In this document: piece by piece, positions 25,666 to 38,129 of the stretch
Numbering within the stretch: the stretch's first letter is position 1
Layout of the letters: each line of letters opens with the position of its first letter
Source: Arcuatula senhousia
Lineage: Eukaryota; Mollusca; Bivalvia; Mytilida; Mytilidae
Direction: 5' to 3'
Length of the DNA stretch: 64,000 nucleotides
NCBI GenBank assembly: GCA_963971305.1
Contig: CAXARO010000932.1
Span: forward strand, 1 to 64,000
Program-made: the position numbers and the translations under genes
The notes under the pieces: generated by a model
What the model saw: the letters and a program-made list of their open reading frames with translations, nothing else
Told to the model about the DNA's origin: nothing
Databases searched by the model: none

Positions 25666-27734
25666 AAGAAAAGGCAAATGTGTTGGCTTAAAATCTTATC
25701 TCTGAAAAAATCTACTAATTCAAATTTAACTCTTTTTTTCATTATATAAAAAGTGATGTTTTACAATATATACTTGGCATAAAAAAACGATATACATGTA
25801 CCTGTAAATACAATTTTAACGAAATTAAATCCGATCGTCTCATTACTACTCATATTATATCTGAATTTTCACTGAATATAGATTGAACCTTCCAAAGTAC
25901 TGAAGAAAAAAAATCTATATTTTTTAAATTCAAAATTTCAAAATTCCAAAAAAACACTTTTTAATCCCAATTTAACGATTAACACATATGAGGGGGGGGG
26001 GGGGGGCACATATCTTTGAAATTTCTACACTTTTGGAAGAAAAAAATGAAATTATCCGTATTGATAAAATTTATTTCACTTTCGAAATTTTGTTTTTAGG
26101 TTCCAGTCTTGGTCATTCGATGTGGTGAATAAATTAAATAGACAAGACCATCCCCACATTCTGTTATATACAGTTTACAATGTGTATTGCCGATATTGAT
26201 ACGATAAAATAATATATCCAAGTTTTTCATTGTAGGCCTAACTTTTGTTTTCAAAAGCAAAAACAAACTCTTTTCGGTTGACACATGACATTTCTAGAAC
26301 ACAATTAATGCCACGACCGTGACACCTTTTTCAATACTGATAACACATAAAATATATAAAAAATAACATTTCAAAACCTTCATATTTTCTTTTTAGGAAC
26401 ATTTAGTGAGCTTCCATCAATTTGTGATGTATGCTACGGATTTGAAGCCTCTCCTGGATTTTCTGTTGGTATGAGTTATGTTTTCTTTCTTACTTTTAAA
26501 CGAGGCTCGACGCTATCAAACTGAGCATCTTTTTGCACATATTGGTATCTTGTATAAAATTGATCAAATAACTAGACCTGGCAGACATAAACTATTATTA
26601 TAAAATATTTTATCAAATTAGGAGCAATCTTAATGCATAAATGACATTTTAATCTTTTTTCTCTAATTTCCCGTTCTAAATCAAAGGTAAATAATTTATA
26701 TACAATGAATAGGATTTTTTTTTTCAGTTTTTATGATTAAATCTTGGAAAAATGATCAGTGACCCTTATTTTTATTCAGACATTTTCGAAACGGTTTTTA
26801 GAAAGGGGACTTTCCTTCAGATTTTTAGCTGATTCTATAATAGGAAGTTTGATCAATTGAATGAGATTTGGTCTATTCTTTGTTAAAAACATTAAAATTT
26901 ATTAACTTTAATTACTTTGCATCAAATAAATCAATATTTAGCATAAAAGTTCAGTTATGAAATAGGGGCCAAAAAATAGCTCCTTTCATTTTGGTTGCCC
27001 AGATTGGTATTTTTGGTTTTACTGTTCCATGCTCTTCATAATCATAAAGTGTTTGACATTTTCAATATTTTTGGTGGAGCGCCTCTGGTTGGTCTTGGAT
27101 GGACAGGGCGCGCGTCGGGTGTGGTAAGATTTATTGTCTGGAACTTTGTTGTCATTTGTATTTATTGTCCTTTTTTTGTCCAACCTGGTGATTTATCACG
27201 GTAACAATGATGAATTTGTAAGCTTCAATATGACATACATTATGACATACCGATACGCTTTTGGGATTGAGGCTATATTTACACTTTAGGGTTACCTCTG
27301 TTTAATCTCTATCACCTATACTTTTGTTTCACTTGAAAATATAACGTTTATATTCTCAATATCATACAAACATTACCTCATCTATGCCGCTTTTCCTTAT
27401 TGTCCAATGGTTTTCATTCGGGGAATCCAACATTCCTCAGCTTATTTATGAATACATATCAATGAAATAATAATTCTATGCTTCTAATAAAAAAGGGGCA
27501 CATGAAGTGTGTTTGAAATATTATTTTTTTCAAAAGTTCTTAATTTAATTTGCGTCTTAATCATTTTTTTCATAAATTTACATGCAGCAAGTGATATCCA
27601 GTTTGATTGTAAGTTCAATATATCGTTTAATGCAAAATAGTGTCCTTGGACAAATAAAAGTGCCTTGGTATTCAATTAAAAAAAACCCCATCATTTACCA
27701 ATAGCACCTGATATACAATAATGTATGTTTCGTA

Positions 27735-27890
27735 GGACAAAGTATAAACCTACCATTTCGTTTGAAATTCCTGTACCAAGTCAGGACCATTGCGATCAAC
27801 CAATTCTCCGGTATGACTGATTCGTTTTTGTCATTTTCTCTGGACTATGAGATTGATCATTCAAGTTCTGTAGTTTTGTTATTACTTATA
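27735..27890 (-). repeat. Dispersed repeat R, inverted copy
   Basis: 'tgtaccaagtcaggaccatt' is the complement of the block in the copies at 1,415 and 5,845. It abuts the hairpin at 27,890-27,943. Confidence 0.55.
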
Positions 27891-27943
27891 GTATAACTAA
27901 TGAGGGGTGGCGAATATCTTCGTCACCCCGAATTAGTTATACT
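27890..27943. repeat. 54-bp near-perfect hairpin
   Basis: Left arm 'agtataactaatgagggg' and right arm 'ccccgaattagttatact' pair over about 24 bp with three mismatches around a 6-base loop. It is not followed by a T-run and lies in intron 4 of gene B. Function unknown. Confidence 0.7.
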
Positions 27944-30456
27944 ATTTATTATATAGATAATTTTGAAAAACGTGACTTATAATCATCAAATAATGAAAAC
28001 GAAAGAAATTATTGATTAATGAATTGTGTATTGCGCAATAATCTCAGTTACTTATTTTTCGCGGGAAACTTCACGAGGGTTAGATAAATTCGCACGCGAG
28101 TTAGATAAATCCTGTAATTAACTCCGTGAAAATCTAGAAATTTATTTAACTCGGAAATCACGATCTTTCACCTATATCTATATAATAACTTTATTTATTA
28201 TATATGACGACGCGTGACTACAAAACCACTCGATTGACAACGAGTATAAGGTAACTTATAATTAGTGGACCTGGGGACCGCAAGCAATAAGTGAAGTTTA
28301 CAGATGCTTTGAACATAATTCAATACATTTCACTATTTGAATAGAATTAAGAAATGTAAGACATGGAAGGGATAAAAGATGCAAAAAGCTGCGATAGTTT
28401 GTTTATGCTTTGTATTAAAGTTCATCGTAATAAGTGTTTTTATTGTGAACAATAATCATTATGATCTTCTGACATTTTAAAGGGACAACATTGGATCAAC
28501 GTAAGTATTTGTAAATTGCACATATCGCTATAGAAATAAATCTTATAATTATCTAACCAATCATAAGTCTTTGAGCGACCAAATGAAATTTTGACAACAC
28601 GATAGCAGACAAACATACCATGCATGTAAGAAAATGCAATTTTTTTTAAAGTCAATCGGAGAGCACATCACACCCGAGAAAACAATTTTTAGCACATCTG
28701 GTCTGGACCTAATCGTATTTGAAATGCTTTTTAAAAGTACATTTTTTGACTTTGATTGAATTTTCAACCAGATTTAACTATTTTTAATGTGTTACTTACA
28801 AGTTTTGTTACTTAAATCTGAAAAAAAATAGTATGATACGGAAAAATATTTTTCCCTAAGAAAATTTTTATTTTTTCCCTTATTCCCTTTACCTGTAGAG
28901 TTTTACATGATAAAGAGGGGTTCAGCTGTTAATTGACATGATTGACTGAGTACAATTGATATGGATATATCTTCCTCCAAACCAGACTAAAAATCATGTT
29001 CCAGGTTGTTATCGTTTTAAAAAACAATACATTGTCATAATTATTTTAGTTCAACCAAACAAAGCGTAAAAATATTTAATTTTTTTCAACAAATCAGTAT
29101 CAAAATTGCATACTGTTAGATTCTAAATAATAAATTACATACTTTGTTAATCCATAAAGATGTTTGAATATTTTGCGACGAAAACGCAAACTACAAAAAC
29201 ATCAAAGTTTTATTTTTCTTTCTTTATTTATTTCAGTTGAAACTGATCGTAAGTTTTTAACTTTTATTATTGTAACTAAGCACTTAATTTAATGCGCCAA
29301 TTGGTTACGAGAAAAGTGGGTTTTTTTCGCGATAATACAAAGATAATTTCAGTTCAAGGTAAATTTTACAAATTAAATTCGACATTTTTTGTATGTAAAT
29401 GCAAATCATTGGTCTTTGGTAATTTATCAACAACTTAATTAAAGCTTGAAGTTGAAGTAAATACATTGTTTACAACCATTTCATGAGGTGCTTTTTAAGA
29501 AATATATTACTTCATAAATGTCATAACCCCCTATCCAACCAACTTGGTGTGTTTAAGGAAGGCTTTTAGTGTAAAACAAGACTTATAAACCACGATGTAA
29601 TAATGAAATAGTTGTAAAAACACTGTAAAACACTACAAAGAAAATATAACACCATGAAATACACCAAACCATCAAAACACTTTTATTGATAAATATCAAC
29701 AACCTGTTCTCATTGCCACTTGCATTTTTATCCTTTCAAACACATACTAAGTAACTGTTACATACATGTATCTCTACTTAACGTCATAATTCAAATGACT
29801 GTACAATTTAAATCAATCTATTTATGTACTCTAAATTGGAAACAAAGTTACATTGAGTATGCTTATTACAATCCCTTTCCAGTTCAAAAATTACAAATAC
29901 CAAAATGTGGGTATAAACGGTTAATTTGGATATGCTATATCATGTATATATCGATATTTCAAGGAGTTACATTTAAATCAAAACATTGGAAGGTCAAATT
30001 CCAAAACTGTTGAAAACGAAAAGTACTCAAATCCAAAACGTTCGAACAAGGAAGCCAACTCTAGCACCGAGGATATCGACCATGTGCATTAAAGGAAAGA
30101 AATATGGTGTTTTAATCAATTTTGAATTTAACAATCAGAAATTTCATCGTGTACTAGTACTAGTGTTGCATTTCTATCTGCCCTCATTAAGCCAAATGTA
30201 ATTCTATTCGACAAATGCATCTTTAATGTTTATAGGACATTGTACTTCGCATATACACTGGACAACCATTTTTCGTCCCACTACGAAGGACAATCATAGA
30301 CCATTGGTATGACTTATTCTTGCCAATGGCTTCAAAAGAGATGTAACAAATTGGCCAATGAAATTTTAACCCCTAACACAAATGAGTCTGCAGATTAGTA
30401 CGGTAAATACATGGATTATTGGTTTTATTTAATTTATGGCTTTTTATTTGTACCAG
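27944..30456. other. Intron 4 of gene B, no further feature
   Basis: AT-rich sequence with no convincing open frame or repeat structure. It ends at the acceptor 'tttgtaccag' before exon 5. Confidence 0.4.
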
Positions 30457-30602
30457 CTATAGGTTGTAATCGTCCATCAATATGTCCTCCTGTAGACCCC
30501 GGGGACGTGCCATGTACTGGGTGTGAGAGGTCGTATGGAGATGGACTCTGTTGTAAAAGATGTGGAGACAGAAAAAGCTATTACCAAGAAAACTACAATT
30601 AA

Positions 30603-31430
30603 AAGTCTGTCAAATAATTCGTAAAAGCCTCAGAAAATTTTAAACTGATATTATCAAGACATCTGGTATTAAAGTGCATACCAATCACTGAAACAATAAA
30701 GTTAATGATTCAGCAGTACATCCTCAACAATGTCCTCAAAACATGCACTAGTAAATACGGAATAACTATTTAATAGACACTAACAAAAAAGCGTTGTATA
30801 AAAAAAGGGTAAGGTGTTTTTAATTAAATGGAGTGTGACTTTCCACAATCTGAAAACGGTCATATTCAAATTCTCATAGTAACTTTCTATTTTAGGCAGT
30901 CTTTAGGATTTGTCATCTTAATCTTCGTTGAATAATTTATGAAAGGATATGGAACAAATGAACATGAGACCACAACAGATATGTTAACTACAACTGCAAT
31001 TAATGAAGTTTGCTTGGTATTTTTGGCACAGCTGCTTCTGTTGGTGTTATGTAATGTTCCCTTATCATATTTCTCCGTTTATATTTATTCAACCTCCAGT
31101 TTGTCTTCTTCTAGGCGTTCTTTATAGCTTTCTCTTTCTATGTGTATGTCGTTTGCGGGTTCCAAAGTGGGCTCATGTGTGCGCAGAAGGCTACTATCTA
31201 TGCCGGTGAAAGACACCTTTGTGGTCTCTATGTGACTAATTTGTGAAATATACGCACTATATGCTATAGAGGTAGTATATTACTTATTCCCATCCACAGC
31301 AGTGGTATCTATATGGTTAAAATTGCACGTGAAAATTTAATCACCAGGTGGTAGTTAAATTTTGACGTGAGTTCCCCCGCCCCCATTTTAATTTTTAAAA
31401 ATTAATCTGGATGGGTTACTGTAAAGTTTT
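30603..31430. other. 3' flank of gene B, no gene recognised
   Basis: The 3' UTR should lie here. An 'aataaa' at about 30,694 is a candidate polyadenylation signal. Two overlapping 62-68 residue frames at 30.9-31.2 kb lack supporting features. Confidence 0.4.
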
Positions 31431-31622
31431 ATCTAGATACTTTTAACACACATTTATATGATTTTAATACGCATCTAGATTCTTTTAAACCCATCTAGAT
31501 GCTTTCCAAACCCATCTAGATGCTTTCCAAACCAATTAAAGTGCTTTTAATACGCATCTAGATGCTTTCCAACCCCATCTAGATGCTTTTGAAATTCATC
31601 GATATGGAAAAACCATGTAGAT
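31430..31622 (+). repeat. Minisatellite, 'catctagatgctttccaa' units
   Basis: About six or seven imperfect copies of a unit of roughly 24 bp, with variants of 'acccatctagatgctttcc'. No coding content. Confidence 0.75.
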
Positions 31623-32011
31623 GTAACCATCTCAATTTTGACATGAATCTCCACTCATAGTGACCAATCAGGTTAATAAAGTAGAGTAATAGAAAAAAAT
31701 ATGTCAAAAAGTGACCATGGCATATTTTGACACAAATTACCCCCCATTTTTAAAAATGCAGAAACACACCATTTTACTTGTTTTTTTGGTCTTTTTTATC
31801 AAAATAAAACAAAACAAAATTTACTAAAGCAAAATGTTCAAATGATTTTCAAATCAAACTTAATAGTCTTAAGCATATAATAAAGAAAATGTTAGAAAAT
31901 AAACCTTGAAAAACAAAATTATATGGTAATATGAAGTTAAATTTTGGCTGGTCAGATCATGGTCATATCATGTGATTTGTCTTGCAAATTCCAACTAGTA
32001 CCACCACTTCT

Positions 32012-32170
32012 AGACAATAAAGGATGCTATGGAGCAGCTAACACTGGCGATGGTGTGTCATGGGCTGGACGACCCATGGCACATAGCGAGTCTTTATCTT
32101 AATAGGTAATAGTCGCTGCATAGGGGCATTCCCCTATAGTCACGACTATAAATACCCACTATCATCGTCA
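32012..32170 (+). repeat. Well-conserved ~155-bp dispersed repeat, copy 1
   Basis: Contains 'atggagcagctaacactggc', 'gtgtcatgggctggacgacc' and 'cacgactataaataccca'. A second copy at 56,900-57,057 is about 90% alike, much closer than most repeats here, so the family is young or constrained. Confidence 0.8.
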
Positions 32171-32259
32171 TGTGATCACTGTGGGTTGAGTTGCTCCTCA
32201 GCTGCTGTTTTCACTCAAGATATTTTGCTGAAGACATGTGCTTATAGACAAATATGGGA

Positions 32260-32590
32260 TCTCTCAGATAAGTGCAGATGTTGGTTTGTCACGGGGTTCA
32301 GTTTTGTCGTTCTTTATCGGATTTGATCGACTAAATTGGTTGTATGCAACGCGACTCGTGTGATATAGCAAGCAGGGACCGCTTAAACTTCCCGGGCGCC
32401 TGAGTTCACTCTTGCTACGACTAGAGTTCGCGCTGTTAACTGTTATTCAATAGTTTTTGTGTTTACGTGTTTTACATGTTGTATGTTTTTGTCCCGTTCT
32501 CATTGGTGTTTACTGGTTTTGACTCTGTCCTTACGAACTTACGAAATTCGGATGTCCCATTGGTACCTCTGCTTTTTTATAGAGATCTGA
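32260..32590 (-). repeat. Dispersed repeat P, inverted copy
   Basis: Complement of the 13,975 copy, with 'gatatagcaagcaggga' and 'gcctgagttcactcttgc'. Confidence 0.65.
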
Positions 32591-33159
32591 AGCAAAGATC
32601 TTTAACTTGCTAAGAAATTTACCTTTTTTTATAACACAGTGACCATTTTGACTTGCTGTCATATGTTCCGTCCAAAATAAATAAGGTAACAAAATAAACA
32701 AACAAACAAACAAGGGTCCACAAAATCTTGTTGAACCACACCACATTTTATATGTTTGTTCTAAGCTAGGAATCTTGATCAAATCTTGTGGTTGTCCCTG
32801 TCGTCTTTTTGTGAATTTTTCATCGTCCAGAAATTGTTTATTTGCAGATAAACTTCATTAGGATTAGTATTGATGATTTATTTTTAATCTAGAGCAAATG
32901 CTTTCCTTATCGTTGCTTTAAAATTAGCGACTGTTTATGTAAGTTGTGTCACTTTCTTTAATCTACATATCATAGCAAACTATCCATCTTTCCAGTAAGA
33001 TCAAAATAGCACTAACCTTGACTAATGAAGATAAAAGAAAAATTGGTAGACCAATGAACACACAGAGAAGAACATTTAAGAACAAATGAATGAATAAGGT
33101 GAAAAAAAAAAGAAATGAATAAACGGAATCAAGTGACTGACAGATGAGGCACAGAATTG

Positions 33160-33390
33160 GCGGCTTCAGGACTCCACGGGTGCCCAGACAGAAGCAAAGG
33201 TGTTAACAACGGGGCAATCGAGTGTCGTAAATCCAAAAATGCATAAGCTACGGGTCAAATAGAGAATGAAATCGGGTACTCTGGTGGGTTAAGGAGTTTC
33301 TGACTGCTCTAGAACATCCATCACGTCCCTTATGATCAATTTAGAGTTGATCTCATCCGGTTAAAAGGACATTATTAATTTTATGTCAAA
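33160..33390 (+). repeat. Dispersed repeat P, diverged copy
   Basis: Shares 'agaagcaaaggtgttaac' and the block around 'catccatcacgtccct' with the repeat P family. Abuts the foldback element at 33,403. Confidence 0.45.
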
Positions 33391-33402
33391 CCAACATTTG
33401 TT

Positions 33403-34265
33403 CTCATATGTACGAAAACCCAGAAGGCTCATACGAGATTCGAAATGCGAGATTCGAAATACGAGATTCGAAATTCAATATACCAAATGAGTTTGTTTGT
33501 TTTTTTTGTGGGCGCCAAATTTTGCGTAATCGGGATGCTTTGGTATGATATAGCAATTTTGGGCTTGTTGTCGAAAATCCGCGCTACTCTTTTATAACCC
33601 AAAAGCAAGGTAGTGGATTACAACTACGAAACTCTTTCTTAATCTGCCACAGCAACATCTGATTCAAACTGCATTAAAATCAACAGTCACACACTAATAT
33701 AAATTCTTTCATACAAATCAACCCAATACTCATACGTCTTTTGCTAAATATACCAATAAATTATGAAGAGTAAATATAACAAATATTAATAAATTGAGTT
33801 TCCCAAATAATGGAATTTACTGTTGAATTTAGGGGTTTCCGGAATTTAATAATGATCTATTTTGTTGGTTAGCAGTATATTGAACTTTGAGTTTTTAATC
33901 TCGAAACTCGAATTTCGAATCTCGTATCTCGAATTTCGAATCACGTATCTCGAATTTCGAATCACGTATCTCGAATTTCAAATTTCTAATCTCGAATTTC
34001 AAAACTCGTATCTCAAATTTCGAATCTCGTATTTCCAATTTCGAATATTGAATTTCGATAATTACGTTTTTAAAAAAACTATTTTGATTGGTATAGGATT
34101 ATAAAACAAGCAATCTGATTGGTTATAATTATATTGAATCTTGAATTTCGATTCTCGATTTTCGGATCTCCAATTTCGAATTCCGAATCCCCAATTTCGA
34201 ATTCCGAATCTCGAATTACGAATCTCGAGTATCGAATGAGCCTTCTGAGCTTTCGTACATATGAG
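33403..34265. mobile_element. Foldback element with an internal TTCGAA-rich minisatellite
   Basis: The ends are inverted repeats of about 40 bp: 'ctcatatgtacgaaaacc' plus 'agaaggctcat' at the left, and 'atgagccttctgagctttc' plus 'gtacatatgag' at the right. Just inside each end lie short units of the form (t)ctcgaatttcgaa. The main array is at 33,895-34,060 (+), and more units sit at 34,138-34,235. A unique AT-rich middle separates them. The isoleucine/arginine-rich frames here are translations of the array. Confidence 0.75.
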
Positions 34266-34689
34266 AGATAGAATCCCGTATTTTCCTAAAACCATATTAC
34301 AAAAAATGTATTATTTCTTCCGTAAAGTTTCTTTAGTTACGACAGCTATCGGGGTAAACTTTGTGTAAGCAATTTTCCTGTCAAATATGATGCCATAATA
34401 TGCACAAAGAGCTCTGGAAACACGAATCAGTTGTAATACGTAAACTCCATTAGCTGGAACAGATGTAATGTTGCTTTACAAATGTAGCATGAGACGTTGT
34501 GATCAATCCTAAAAAACAATTGGAGTCAACTTATTACAAAACTTTCATCTCCAGGATTTTTTTATGAAAGACACACGTGAAACGTTAAATTTAAAGTCAT
34601 GTCAAGTTTTATAAAGAAATGCTTATCAATGTAATTTAAAAGAGCTGTAAATAGTGTGATTTTTGTGTCATGTCAAGACATATAAGCGT

Positions 34690-34945
34690 ACGTGAGCATA
34701 TTGGTATAGCAGTAGGACATTCGAAAGTCAAACCTTCGAAACGATAGCAACAAAATCAGTAAATACAAATAAGAACAGCCCGATGAAACAGACAGCATAA
34801 AAGGTACAAACAACTGAAGGCAATTAATAGTGCACTCAAAACGAAACGAGCGTGCACTCAGGTGCTCAGGTTAGCAATTTCCTTTTGATACAACAAACTG
34901 GTCGCGTTGCTAACAATCAAATCAGCGTGTCAAACCTGGTAAAAT
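34690..34945 (+). repeat. Dispersed repeat P, copy
   Basis: Shares 'gtgcactcaggtgctcagg' and 'cagcgtgtcaaacctgg' with the 13,975 copy. Confidence 0.6.
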
Positions 34946-35645
34946 GTATTTCATGTTCTGTTATATATTTTAAAATGGTTTATATGCTTTATCATTACCA
35001 GGAAGATAAACATAAACCATAAAGAACGTATATGTGAAGCCAAAATTTACGAGTAATTCTATGTTTGCAGTTAAGAGGTGACGAGATAAGTTATGTGTCA
35101 TAAAACGTAGGAGCAATTCCTTTTAAAAGTCTAAGATAAAAAGCAATTAAAAATCATAGGTAACAAATGACTTTCATGTATATTTTTAGCCATGAAAATA
35201 TTGTGTTTTCGGCAGCGATTCGTCCTATTCTCGACTCCTTAAAAAGGACCTCTAGCAGTCCCGGTACCCTATTCGTTGTTGTGATATTCCAAGAATGTTC
35301 CCAGCATTTGACATTAAAACTGATTTTTTTCTAAGTTCCCTGTATATTTGACAATACATTTTCTTCATTGAAACTCTTTATCATTAAAAGAAAAATCAGT
35401 TTTCAATAGATTTTTCTTTATCATGTTTATTCCCCTCTAAACTTCTTATTAAGTAGTAGTCCACCTAAGAATCATGCAAAATTAAAGAAAGGTGATTCAT
35501 CGATAAAAAGGCTACAGTGGTTATTTTTAACGAAAGATAGTTCAAAGTATATAAAATAAGAAATAAATAACAATTTGCCTGGTCCTTCGAGAAATCTTGC
35601 CATTTCGTTACAATATAGTTTCTGTTGAAATTAATTACAAGTGAG

Positions 35646-36123
35646 TGAGTTGGTGTTTTACGCCCGTGCAACGCTATGTAGGGTATTTACAGGCGATGAA
35701 CATGAAAAGGATGATAAAATGAACATGAAATGATGATGATAAATGAAATATGGGTGTGGGGTGGGACACAAAGGCCCGGTAAATTTTGAAGAACCACAGG
35801 CAAAAGGGGGGAGGTGGGTAAGGGCGGAAAATTTAGCCTATGTGGTGCACTACTTGGCGGTCCACAAAGGGGTCGTTTACGTGCATGAAGCGAAGCACTC
35901 TCTACACACGTTGGCCCACTATGGTCAGCGGTCAGGGTTTCCGTATTATAGACCTGACAACTCCCGCGGACGAGGGCCACCCTATTCAGCCACCTAGGGT
36001 ACACACTTGGTTGCTGTGTGGGTTAAGCACTGGCCCGACGTCAGAATCCCAAGACCCTTAGTCGCCTCTTACGACAAGCTAGGCTCTGCTGCGGGCCTAT
36101 TCGCCACCCGGGCCCCGCACGAG
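35646..36123 (-). mobile_element. SINE-like element, subfamily 1, inverted copy
   Basis: Complement of the element at 38,505-38,997. On the plus strand it starts with a short (GTGA)n tail and 'ttggtgttttacgcccgtgc' and ends with 'cgggccccgcacgagac'. Nearly full length. Open frames on both strands mirror those in the 38.5-kb copy because they are the same repeat. No clear target duplication. Confidence 0.75.
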
Positions 36124-36242
36124 ACGCGTTTTGAAAATGAAAATTAAAATTAATTGCAGTTGAGGTTAACATATGTGTTATTGTCTAATGTTCATTTACT
36201 CATAAAAATTATCCTTTATAAAATATTTATTGTGTTTCGAGT

Positions 36243-36400
36243 ATAGAGGGAGGCGGAGGGGGTCTTATCCCGGAATCCCGACGATATTTTTTGTAAATCC
36301 CGGCATCCCGGACTTAAAAATTCGGAAATCCCGAATCCCAATAAAAACATTCAAAACAACGCTTTACGAATCATTTTGGCATGCTTAATAAAGTCATTTT
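36243..36400 (+). repeat. 'atcccg' repeat, copy 1
   Basis: Multiple short 'aaatcccgg' motifs, with a related inverted-looking block at 39,850-40,030. They may be the two ends of one larger composite (36.2-40.0 kb), but the inverted match is only moderate. Confidence 0.4.
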
Positions 36401-37590
36401 CATATTACCAATTTGGCATTTAAAATCCCTTCACACTTTAAATGTGCCTGTGCTAAGCCAGTGATCTTTATCAAAAGCTTCTGTTTGTCCATTTATCTTA
36501 ATTATTCTATGTCTAGAAATCGGTCTTTCGGTGATAATTTAGGGAATGGTTCAATGTAGCGGTCCCGAGTCAATGCAAAATTGCGAGCATTGAGAAGACT
36601 GTATGATTGCTGTCTTCCATTATGGATTTTAATTGTAAATTGCTGTTTGTTAATAAGTAGATTGTGTCGAAACACTTAATAAAAAAAATCATCATCCCCT
36701 ATGTTTTCCGAACTGGTCAGACAGAAAACCATTTTATCACATTCACATCTGATTTTTGTCACACTGGTTAATACATTTCAGTTGCTGGCAACGTGGCAGA
36801 TTCATGGAAAGGCTTAACGGGTGTACACTCCCATAAAACGGACCCAAAATTATGTTTTTGCACATACTGGTAAACCACGTAAAAACCACAAAATAAATCG
36901 CACCTTTCTTCGCTCTGTGAAAAACAACAATATTTTAACGCCACCACTAAACGAAATACCTGGATCCGCCCCCGTGTTTGACTAGAAAGAAGCAAACCTT
37001 TTGTCATAAAATTATATTTGTAATGTTTGTCTATAGTATGTTTCAATATCCATTGATGTTCGTCCTCCTTACAGTGACAACTTGGAAAGAAAAAAATCGC
37101 CTTTTTCAATTTTTCAAATTTTATGAAATTGGCACATAGGTTTTACAGTGGAAGATTTGCCAGCTATGCGTCCTGTTTCAGGACCCTCAACTTCATGATT
37201 TTCGAGATGACTTTAATGCTTCTTTTGGGTTTAAAAAGTGCAATTTTTCGTAATGGATTTTTTAGCTTCTCAAGAAGGGATATTTATGACATAGCAAAGT
37301 CGCGTTTCAATGAAGTGTAGAAAAGAGCTTTTTGGAACTTTGTTGTCATTTTTCTTTTTAGGTCTTGTGGTCAGAAATTTGTTGTTTACAGAGCCAACAT
37401 TCACAATTATGAATGGAGTACTAACTTGCTAAGCATGACAAAACATTCACTTTTTCGTTAATCTTAAACACATGTACATGTCTATGATGAGTTAGCTCCC
37501 AGATAAAAAATATGTTTGCTTGTTTTACAAAGGTTGTCATGAGGTAAAAAGAAAATGTGTATATTTATGTATACTAGTTAGGATGTTCCA
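36400..37590. other. No gene recognised
   Basis: Two frames of 113 and 65 residues (36,768-37,109 minus and 37,123-37,320 plus) lack splice context or recognisable motifs. I see no repeat structure. Confidence 0.4.
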
Positions 37591-38129
37591 TAATGGATAA
37601 TAATTGGTGCAAAGAATTAAAGACCAGTGTTCCCTACTTCAGTCCAGTTCTCATCCTAACTAGAAAAGATCATGATCACTTTGAAGAGAAGGCAATACTA
37701 CAAGATGCACAAAGTGTTCTCCGTACATGATTTTAACAACTTAGGCCGCGTTCACACTGAAGTTGTTTTGAGTAAACATGTGTAGAAGTAGTTTTATGTT
37801 CTTAAAACTAGTTTCACACTAAATTTGTTCTCATTGATAAACCTAAATCAAATGACTTGACATATGAAATGTTCACATTATTAAATGCAAGTGTACATGT
37901 AATTTAAATGTAGAGAAAACATGACCAGATAAATAGCCATGATTGTTATTTTGGCGAATAGACATTTAAACATAGAATACGTATAGATTTTGATTTACTG
38001 CAGTCTTCTTTTATTGATTTTTATTTTTATAGAATAACAATACAGGTGTACAAATTCTGGCGGTTTAGTCCGTTCGTCCGTTTGTATTTTTAAATTTATT
38101 GCTATAAAAAGCTATTATTATACATAAAT

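Larger units (their letters stand above)
16801..30602 (+). pseudogene. Secreted cysteine-rich protein, copy B (probable pseudogene)
   Basis: Paralogue of the gene at 2,816-8,821, pointing the opposite way. Exons: 1 at 16,801-16,849, 2 at 18,335-18,504 (170 nt), 3 at 24,104-24,192 (89 nt), 4 at 26,397-26,468 (72 nt), 5 at 30,457-30,602 (146 nt with stop). Exon 1 encodes a signal-peptide-like start, MRYLGAVIIVSVVFQF, and ends one base into a codon, which fits exon 2. Exons 3-5 match copy A in length and phase, and exon 5 keeps all seven cysteines. Exon 2 is damaged: a TAG replaces the TGG of copy A in the Glu-Trp-Gln context at about 18,359, and five bases are missing shortly after, shifting the frame. 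Intron 1 holds a TIR element at 17,316-18,256 and intron 2 a LINE at 18.6-22.7 kb. Splicing past exon 2, or a sequencing error, could change this reading. Confidence 0.8.

Noticed and set aside
26995..27204. 69-residue frame with 'FGGAPLVGLGWTGRASG'
   Set aside because: No splice sites or recognisable family; it lies in intron 4 of gene B and has no paralogous counterpart in gene A.
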